Part shown: positions 7,201 through 13,600 of the stretch, in pieces
How positions within the stretch are numbered: position 1 is the stretch's first letter
Layout of the letters: each line of letters begins with the position of its first letter
Assembly (NCBI GenBank): GCA_002712565.1
Contig: PAUA01000012.1
Location: forward strand, 1 to 16,353
Direction of reading: 5' to 3'
DNA: 16,353 nt
DNA from: Gemmatimonadota bacterium
GTDB lineage: Bacteria; Gemmatimonadota; Gemmatimonadetes; Longimicrobiales; UBA6960
Made by a program: the position numbers and the translations under genes
The notes under the pieces: model-generated
Told to the model about the DNA's origin: nothing
Database searches by the model: none
Seen by the model: the letters and a program-made list of their open reading frames with translations, nothing else

Positions 7201-10200
7201 GAAGCGATGCGAGCGAGCCAAGCGAGCTTGGCCGCACTCGTACGGCTCCAGGAACAGACCGCCGAAGTGCATCGACAGTTTCTCGAATCGCAAGAGCGGA
7301 CGATCCAAGCCATCATCCAGCAACAGGGGTTGGCCGCACAGATTCCGTACTCCCCGGCCGACATCCCCGCCGTTGCACCTGCCGAGTTGCCCGCCGCTGC
7401 ACCTACCGAGTCACCCGCCGATTCACCGGCCGAAACACCCGTCGCCGCAGGGGTCGCGTCAGTGGACGATGCACCGGTAGGCGTAGTTCCCGACGGCGCA
7501 GTAGGCGTCGCGGAGGCGCTGCTCTCGGTCGTTTCGGAGAAGACGGGCTACCCAGAGGAGATGCTCGACCTCTCGATGGGGTTGGACGCCGACCTCGGTA
7601 TCGATTCGATCAAGCGGGTCGAGATCCTGTCCGCCCTACAGGAGCGCCTCCCTGAGGTGCCTGCCATCACGCCGGACCATCTCGGAGGAATCCAGACTCT
7701 GGGCCAGATCGTCGATTTCTTGGGTGGGGCAGCGGAAACCTCGGTCCTGGTCAAGCCGGACGCACCGGCGGTGGATAGTGCCGTGCCAGAGCCGACGGCA
7801 GCCGCCGACTCGACCACGAATGGTGTCGTCGCGGGTACGGCGAATGGCGCCAGTGGTGCGACGGACGTCACGGAGATTGTTCTTGGTGTCGTCGCCGAAA
7901 AAACGGGTTACCCTGTTGATATGCTCGATGTCTCGATGAACCTCGACGCCGACCTCGGCATCGATTCCATCAAGCGGGTCGAGATCCTGTCCGCCCTTCA
8001 GGAAGCCCTTCCGGGCGCCCCCGTCGTGCCCCCGGATCAACTCGGAGAGTTGAGAACGCTGAGCCAGATCGTCGACGTCCTGTCGCGCGAGACGGACCCT
8101 CTACCGGCGCCTCCTTCGCGTGAACCGGCGGAGCACACTGCCGAGGGCGAGGCAGATGAAGTTCCGCCCATCTCCGGCGATCTGTCCGTATCCGGCGACC
8201 TAGAGCGCTTCGTTCCCACTCTCCACCCCGTTCAGGGCACAGGGGACCCCATCGGGCTCCCGGCGGGCTCCAAGATCTGGGTGACCAAGAGTGGTGATGT
8301 CCTGTCAGGGCAGATCGTTGAAGAGCTGAGTGCCCAAGGGTTCGCAGCGGAAGAGATCGAGTTGGGTGAAGACGGACATGACCCTCCGGACGAACTGGCC
8401 GGACTCATTGTCGTCGTGCCCCCTCAGGTCACCGACGAGGACATCCTCTCCGGATTTGGACGTATGCGGGCCATGGCTCCAGTTCTTAAACGGGCAGCTC
8501 TTCAGGGTGGTGCCCTCCTATGCAGCGTCACAGCTCTTGGGGGTGGGTTCGCCCTCGACGCCCCGCCCCCCGAGGACGTCGATCCAACCGGTGGAGCCTG
8601 GGGAGGAATGTTGAAAACGGCGGCCGCCGAATGGACCGATGTCAATTGCCGGACGATCGACGTCGATCTCTCCCGGGAGGGTCTCGCCGCGGACATCGTG
8701 CGGCACGCGCTGTCCTCAGGACCCGTGGAGATCGGCCTAGGCCCTGACGGTCCCCAAACTGTGGTGCTCGAACCCCAATCGGTCGAGCGTGTAGACGGAT
8801 CATTCCCCGGCTCGGACGACACGGTCTTGATTACCGGAGGAGCCCGTGGTGTAACAGCCGAGGTCGCCGTGGCCATGGCGGAAGCCACGCAGCCACGGCT
8901 CATCCTCGTGGGGCGCAGTCCGGAACCCGAGAAGGAGCCGGATTGGCTGATCGGACTCAACAGCGAGGCCGAGATCAAGCGGGCGATTCTGACCCGCGCC
9001 GGTCCGAGCGTCACTCCCCAGGAGGTTCAGGCCAAATTCAGCCGAATTCGCGCTGGTAGGGAGATCCGACGCACGATCGAGCGCATCTCCCGGGCTGGCT
9101 CCGAGGTCGCATACCGTTCCGCCGATGTAAGAGACGCCGACGCGATCCGTCGGACCCTCGCTCCACTCGTTGACGAATACGGACCCGTCACCGGGCTCGT
9201 ACACGGGGCAGGCGTCCTGGCCGACCGCAACATCGAGGACAAAAGCGACGATGATTTTGCCGAGGTCTACGGGACCAAGGTCGGCGGACTCCGCTCGGTG
9301 CTGAAGGCCATTGGGGAGACCTCTCTCAAGGCGCTAGTGCTGTTCTCGTCCTCGACGGCGCGGTTCGGACGCCGAGGACAAGTCGACTACGCCGCAGCGA
9401 ATGAAGTCCTGAATAAGGTGGCTCAAGCGGAAGCGGCAGAGCGGGAGGGATGCCGCGTTGTGTCGGTCAATTGGGGGCCGTGGGACGGAGGAATGGTCAC
9501 TCCTGGCTTGAAGACGGCTTTCGCCGACGAAAGGATCGAGGTGATCGGCATGCAAAGCGGTGCCGCTTACCTCCTCGACGAGATCGCCGCATCCGAAGGA
9601 CCGGCGGAGGTTCTCGTTCTCGGACCCGGATCGGAAATCCCTCAGGTCGGGTCACCCGCCGTCACGGGAAGGAACGGTGCTGACGGATCCGCGAACGGTG
9701 CCCGCAGCACCGGGAATGGCGTCGCCGCTTCGTCGTTCGCGGAGCTACCTACGGTGTTCGAACGCACCATCGACATGGAAACACACCAGTTCATGGCGTC
9801 ACACGTCATCGGCGGCCGTGCGGTGCTGCCGGCCGCAATGACGCTCGAATGGCTGGCCCACGGAGCCCTCCACGGAAACCCCGGATTACGCTTCGTGGGC
9901 GTCGACGACCTACGTGTATTCAAGGGGGTCGTCGTTCATCCTGACGAGTCCATGCGGGTCCGCATTTGTGTGGACAAGGCCCAAAAGCGGGGCGACGAGT
10001 TCCTGGTCGTGGCAGAGCTCTGCAGTGGCGGTAGTAATGGCCGCAGCGTTCTACATGCGCGAGCCGTCGTCGTGCTGGCCGCCCAAGCACCCCAGGCCAG
10101 TACCGCCACCAGGCCCTCGGGCGACCTGCCCGCCCTAGATCAGTCGATCGAGACGATCTACGCCGAAACGCTCTTCCATGGCCCCGAAATGCATGGACTG

Positions 10201-10617
10201 CTGGCGGTCGAGGGTTGTGGGGACGCCGGGCTGGTGGCCCGATGCCGTGTGGCTCCACCCCCGGCAGACTGGATGGAGGAGCCCGTGCGGAGCCGGTGGA
10301 TCGCAGATCCGCTCGCCTTGGACAGTGGCCTCCAGGCGATGATTGTCTGGACGTCCGACCGCGTGGGCGAGTTGTCGTTACCCTCACGGTTCACGCGCTA
10401 TCGCCAGTTTGTGCCGGCGTTCCCCGAAGGGGGGGCCCGGATCGTCATCGACGTACGCGAACGGACGAACGGCAGGGTCGTCTCCGATATCGATTGGATC
10501 GCCGAGGACGGAAGTTTGCTGGCCCGCCTCGAAGGCTACGAATCCGTAGTTGACTCGTCCCTGGGCAAGGCGTTCCGTCAGAACCGACTCGACGAGAGCG
10601 CACCTACGAAGGCGTAA
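4282..10617 (+). CDS. pfaA: PfaA-type synthase: KS-malonyl AT-ACP-ACP-KR-DH
   Basis: Iterative multidomain synthase subunit, 2111 residues. KS at 13-470 has an intact triad: Cys215 (DAACASS), His350 (EAHGTGT) and His390 (KSMIGHT). The malonyl-type AT spans about 575-880: PGQGAQ from 582, Ser673 in GHSYGE, His777 in AAFHS; the phenylalanine before His777 is typical of malonyl specificity. A helical segment (974-1017) and a Pro/Ala repeat linker (1022-1053) lead to two ACPs with phosphopantetheine serines 1109 and 1229 in DLGIDSIK. KR: a structural half at about 1390-1510, then TGGARG at 1518-1523 and catalytic Ser1690, Tyr1703, Asn1707, with the PfaA-type EAEIKRAILTRAG insertion. The C-terminal PKS-like DH double hot-dog has His1841 in HVIGGRAVLP and Asp2014 in DSGLQ. 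All catalytic residues are present, so every domain should be active. The order matches myxobacterial Pfa2. Two ACPs is a low number for this family. The start is the TTG overlapping the pfaD stop. The acyl product cannot be read from sequence. Confidence 0.95.
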   Translation: MSDRKIDQAPAQSPIAIVGMSCLFPGASSLREYWANVRDGVDAITDVPASHWAVGDYFDADPKAPDMTYGRRGGFLDAVDFDPMGFGISPRDLEATDSTQLLGMYAAREALRDAGYGADGRDFARERTSVILGVSGTLPLVIPLGARLGHPIWRQALGESGVDPETTEEVIARIAEGYVPWQENSFPGLLANVVAGRIANRLDLHGTNCIVDAACASSLSAIHLASLELEAGRADMVLSGGLDTFNDIFMYMCFSKTPALSASGNAQPFNQDADGTILGEGVGVVALKRLADAERDGDRIYAIIKGVGSSSDGKGQAVYAPSPEGQARALRVAYRNAGVTPDTVGLVEAHGTGTIVGDATEARGLTSVYEDTGREGSWCALGSVKSMIGHTKAAAGAAGLIKAVMALHHKVLPPTIKVETPNEAVAPGETPFYVNTEKRPWLPDGDHPRRAGVSAFGFGGSNFHCVVEEYDSEATSADWDGRDQIFAFSADSREALESKLKDFDAGSTWAEIRGQAAETREAFDAAHEVRLLVVVERDGKPPADLITLALARLEEAPSAWSLPQGVFFGSGSPKGGWAACFPGQGAQYVGMFRELVCRFPVATKTLANATEAASRLVDSLYPHPAFDDDSRAEQEAELRATQTAQPAIGAVSLGALRILEQFGITPDATCGHSYGELVALCAAGRVSPEELYELSRLRGELMAGGEGDHGSMLAVADESDQVLAFIQQHNLDLVVANHNAPCQVVLSGVTDEIDRAAEILSEEGLRAKKLPVSAAFHSGLVAEATAPFAKALEGVELAKSAVPVYANTTGTRYPRTSAAARKVLAKQMTSPVDFVQCVRAMFDDGVRTFVEVGPGRRLSGLIKEILADEEITVVAVDASSGQRPGLVDLARMLAQFAAAGHTVALDRWDEGALEAWRSEVGREKPALTVKISGANHVTDRPKRPPRVAAPTPSPLRATVEPASTVTSDPQVLAEAMRASQASLAALVRLQEQTAEVHRQFLESQERTIQAIIQQQGLAAQIPYSPADIPAVAPAELPAAAPTESPADSPAETPVAAGVASVDDAPVGVVPDGAVGVAEALLSVVSEKTGYPEEMLDLSMGLDADLGIDSIKRVEILSALQERLPEVPAITPDHLGGIQTLGQIVDFLGGAAETSVLVKPDAPAVDSAVPEPTAAADSTTNGVVAGTANGASGATDVTEIVLGVVAEKTGYPVDMLDVSMNLDADLGIDSIKRVEILSALQEALPGAPVVPPDQLGELRTLSQIVDVLSRETDPLPAPPSREPAEHTAEGEADEVPPISGDLSVSGDLERFVPTLHPVQGTGDPIGLPAGSKIWVTKSGDVLSGQIVEELSAQGFAAEEIELGEDGHDPPDELAGLIVVVPPQVTDEDILSGFGRMRAMAPVLKRAALQGGALLCSVTALGGGFALDAPPPEDVDPTGGAWGGMLKTAAAEWTDVNCRTIDVDLSREGLAADIVRHALSSGPVEIGLGPDGPQTVVLEPQSVERVDGSFPGSDDTVLITGGARGVTAEVAVAMAEATQPRLILVGRSPEPEKEPDWLIGLNSEAEIKRAILTRAGPSVTPQEVQAKFSRIRAGREIRRTIERISRAGSEVAYRSADVRDADAIRRTLAPLVDEYGPVTGLVHGAGVLADRNIEDKSDDDFAEVYGTKVGGLRSVLKAIGETSLKALVLFSSSTARFGRRGQVDYAAANEVLNKVAQAEAAEREGCRVVSVNWGPWDGGMVTPGLKTAFADERIEVIGMQSGAAYLLDEIAASEGPAEVLVLGPGSEIPQVGSPAVTGRNGADGSANGARSTGNGVAASSFAELPTVFERTIDMETHQFMASHVIGGRAVLPAAMTLEWLAHGALHGNPGLRFVGVDDLRVFKGVVVHPDESMRVRICVDKAQKRGDEFLVVAELCSGGSNGRSVLHARAVVVLAAQAPQASTATRPSGDLPALDQSIETIYAETLFHGPEMHGLLAVEGCGDAGLVARCRVAPPPADWMEEPVRSRWIADPLALDSGLQAMIVWTSDRVGELSLPSRFTRYRQFVPAFPEGGARIVIDVRERTNGRVVSDIDWIAEDGSLLARLEGYESVVDSSLGKAFRQNRLDESAPTKA
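7201..7332 (+). other. Helical, Gln-rich linker segment in the PfaA-type protein
   Basis: Residues 974-1017 lie between the AT and the ACPs. They are rich in Ala, Gln, Glu and Leu without Pro or Gly and should form a long helix or coiled coil (core VHRQFLESQERT around His997). A similar helix with the spacing H-x2-FL occurs in the next protein at the equivalent place after its AT. It may be a dimerisation or docking helix; this is inference. Confidence 0.5.
7345..7440 (+). repeat. Four 24-bp tandem repeats encoding a Pro-Ala linker
   Basis: Four units of 24 bases (7345, 7369, 7393, 7417) encode PYSPADIP, AVAPAELP, AAAPTESP and ADSPAETP, an octapeptide with the pattern P-A/T-D/E-x-P. The second and third units match at 20 of 24 bases; the outer ones are more diverged. 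The sequence forms the flexible tether ahead of the first ACP (residues 1022-1053), typical in composition of mobile carrier-domain linkers. Confidence 0.75.
7504..8085 (+). repeat. Two tandem acyl carrier protein modules with a 360-bp period
   Basis: Two ACP domains (about 7504-7725 and 7864-8085) are exactly 120 codons apart. Both carry DADLGIDSIKRVEILSALQE, the 4'-phosphopantetheine site being Ser1109 and Ser1229. At the DNA level 7585-7643 and 7945-8003 differ at only 3 of 59 bases, while the flanks and the Ala/Thr-rich linker between them have diverged. This indicates duplication with strong selection or gene conversion on the core. Confidence 0.9.
10608..10612 (+). promoter_or_regulatory. 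Probable Shine-Dalgarno for the pfaC-type gene
   Basis: GAAGG lies 10 bases before the ATG at 10623, overlapping the last codons of the preceding gene, whose TAA ends at 10617. The 5-base gap between stop and start supports co-translation of the two synthase subunits. Confidence 0.45.
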
Positions 10618-10622
10618 GTCTA

Positions 10623-13600
10623 ATGCCCGAGCCGATTGCCATCGTCGGACTCGGAGGAGTGCTTCCAGGCGCCGCGACGCTCGACGACTTCTGGAGTGTT
10701 GTCGAGGCGGGCGTGGACACGGCCTCTGATCCACCTCCCGACCGCTGGTGCCTTGCGCTCGATCGTGCTTACTCGACCGATCGAGCACAACCCGATCGGG
10801 TCCACTCTCGGCGTGCCTGCTTCGTCCGGGACTTCGAACTCGACCTCGAGGGGATCGACCTTTCCGGAGAGTTGGTCGAATCACTCGATCCCATGGTGCA
10901 CCTGGCACTACACGCGGGGCGGCAAGCCTGGCGGGACTGCGTAGCGGATGCAGTCGATCCCGCTCGAGTGGGCGTGATGCTGGGCAACATCGTACTTCCC
11001 ACGGCATCTGCCTCGGCGATGGCGGACTGGATTCTGGGCCGGCGGTTCGAGCGAGAGCTCTTCCGCGCGGCAGGCGTCCCGATGCCCCCTGAGACACGAG
11101 CACCGGTGGCCGCAATCAATCGATGGGTCGCCGGCCTCCCAGCCGCAATGCTGGCCAAGGGGTTGGGACTCGGGGGCGATCGATTCTGTATCGACGCCGC
11201 CTGTGCGTCGTCGCTCTTTACGGTGGAACTCGCCATGGACGCCCTACGGCAAGGACGCCTCGACGCAGTGCTCGCTGGCGGACTCTCCCGCCCGGATTCG
11301 CTTTATACACAGATGGGGTTTTCGCAGCTGCTCGCGGTCTCGCCCACGGGCCGGTGCTCTCCGTTCGACCACAAGAGCGACGGCCTAGTCGTGGGCGAAG
11401 GAGCCGGTGTACTCGTACTGAAGCGTCTGTCAGATGCACGGCAGCACGGCGATCGGATCCGTGCCGTCATACACGCCGTTGGGCTCTCCAACGATGTGGA
11501 GGGCAGCCTCCTCGCCCCCAGTCGAGAAGGCCAACTCCGCGCCATGCAGGGAGCCTATCAGGCCGCGGGATGGACGCCGGGTCAGGTGGATGTGGTCGAG
11601 TGTCACGCGACGGGCACACCGGTCGGGGATTCCGTCGAGTTCGCGAGTCTCCAGGCACTTTGGACAGAGGGACAATACGAACCGGGCCAATGTGTGATCG
11701 GGTCGGCCAAATCGAATACGGGCCATCTGCTCACTGGAGCCGGAGCGGTGGGCCTCCTCAAGACGGTGCTGGCCATGGAGAACCAAGTTCTTCCGCCCAC
11801 CGCCAACTTCGAAGAGCCGGGAGACAAGATCGATCTGGATGGCAGTCCGTTTCGTGTGCTCGCCAAAGCCGAACCGTGGAAGTCCCCTTCCGATCATCCA
11901 CGCCGGGCCGCTGTCAGCGGATTCGGGTTCGGGGGGACCAACGCCCACGTCCTTCTCGAGGAGCCCACCGAACCGACCCGAGGACGGTCTGTGGTAGGTG
12001 TCGCGGAGCAGCCCCAGGCGGAACAGCTTCATGCGGAACAGCCTCAGCCGAAGCTGTCAAACGTGGCGATCGTCGGGATGGGGGCTCGAGTCGGCCCCTG
12101 GAAGAACGTTGACGAAATCGGCGACCGGTTGATGGGCCGCGGCGAAAGTCATCCCGTCCGCGCCAAGGAGAATCACTGGGGGCTTCCGGACGCGCCCGTT
12201 GGGTGGTTCATCGAGGATCTGGAGATTCCGATCGGTCGATTCAAGATTCCTCCCCGGGAGGTCGAAGAGGCCCTTCCCCAGCAGATGCTCATGCTTCAGG
12301 TAGCGGAGCAAGCGATCGCCGACGCGGACCTCAGCGAGATCGATCGCCTCCGGGCCGGAGTTTTCGTGGGAGTCGAACTCGACCTCAACACGACGAACTA
12401 CCACCTCCGTTGGGCCGTTCGATCCCGTGCAGCCGATTGGGCGCAGCGGCTAGAGCGCCCATCACACGGCGAAGAGTTCGACCGGTGGGTGGACGAGCTC
12501 TGTGACTCACTCACGCCCGCACTTAATGCGAACCGGACCATCGGCGGGCTCGGTTCGATCGCCGCCAGCCGCGTTGCCAGGGAGTTCGGACTGGGCGGAC
12601 CCAGCTACGTGATATCGAGTGAAGAAACCTCGGGCCTCTCCGCCCTCTACGCCGCCTCGCGCGCGCTCGAGCAGGGCCGTATCGATTGCGCCATCGTCGG
12701 GGCGGTCGACTTGGCAGGCGACGTTCGTTCGCTGATCTCCCTCGAGAGCACGGACGGGTTGGCCAAACCAGAGGATTCACCCTCTTTCGCTGAAGACTTG
12801 GCGGGGATGGTACCGAGCGACGGCGCTGTGGCACTCGTGCTGAAACGCACTGAGGACGCCGAGCGAGACGGCGACCGTGTGTACGCGATTGTGCGAGCGA
12901 GCGGGACTGCCGGAGGTGATTTGGAATCTTCCTGCCAGGAAGTGATTCGCAGAAGCTGCGAGGAAGCCGACATCGCGGCCCGCGACATCCCACACCTGGA
13001 GATAAGCGGCTTCGAGATTGCAGGACTGGGCCGAACGGAAATGACCGCAGTCGCCGAAGCCTTCGGACCGGACACCGTGCTCGGGTGCGCCAAGGCGCAA
13101 ATCGGGCACACGGGTGCCGCGGCGGGTCTCATATCTGTACTGAGTTCAGTTCTCTCACTGTACCGGCAAGTCCTGCCTGCGGCGGCGGGGAGCCGCAACT
13201 GGCCCGCGGCTCAGGAGGGCCGCGGCTGGCGGCTCACTTCCCTTCGCGACCCCACACCGTGGGTTCGCGATCGCATCGACGGTCCGCGTCGGACCGGCGT
13301 CCTCGCCGTCTCGCGTGGCGCCTCGTCCTCCTACGTGATTCTCGAGGAGGCCGAGGTGGCGGCCAATTCACAGAGCGCTGGGGCCGACGCCTGGGCCGCC
13401 TACCGCGGCGATCTCCCGCTGAGCGAAGGGCTCTTCGTCGTCGAAGGAGAGGACAGGGGAGAAATCGTGGTCGGCCTCCGGAACCTCATGCACGCGGCGA
13501 CCGACGCAGCCGGACCGTCGGGGACCGACACGCACGGGTCGGTCACAATCCACCACATCGCGACGAACTGGTGGGAAAGCCACCCCGACCTTCCCGATGC

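Noticed and set aside
7585..8003. Possible mobile or phage-type direct repeat
   Set aside because: The repeat is fully explained by the duplicated ACP core, in frame at a 120-codon distance.
10384..11115. A 243-codon minus-strand open frame across the junction of the two synthase genes
   Set aside because: It overlaps two well-supported coding regions on the + strand, is Arg/Pro-rich and has no motif.
11123..12112. A 329-codon + strand open frame in the third frame
   Set aside because: It lies inside the KS domain of the pfaC-type gene, is Arg/Gly-rich with no recognisable domain, and is explained by GC-rich codon bias in the real frame.
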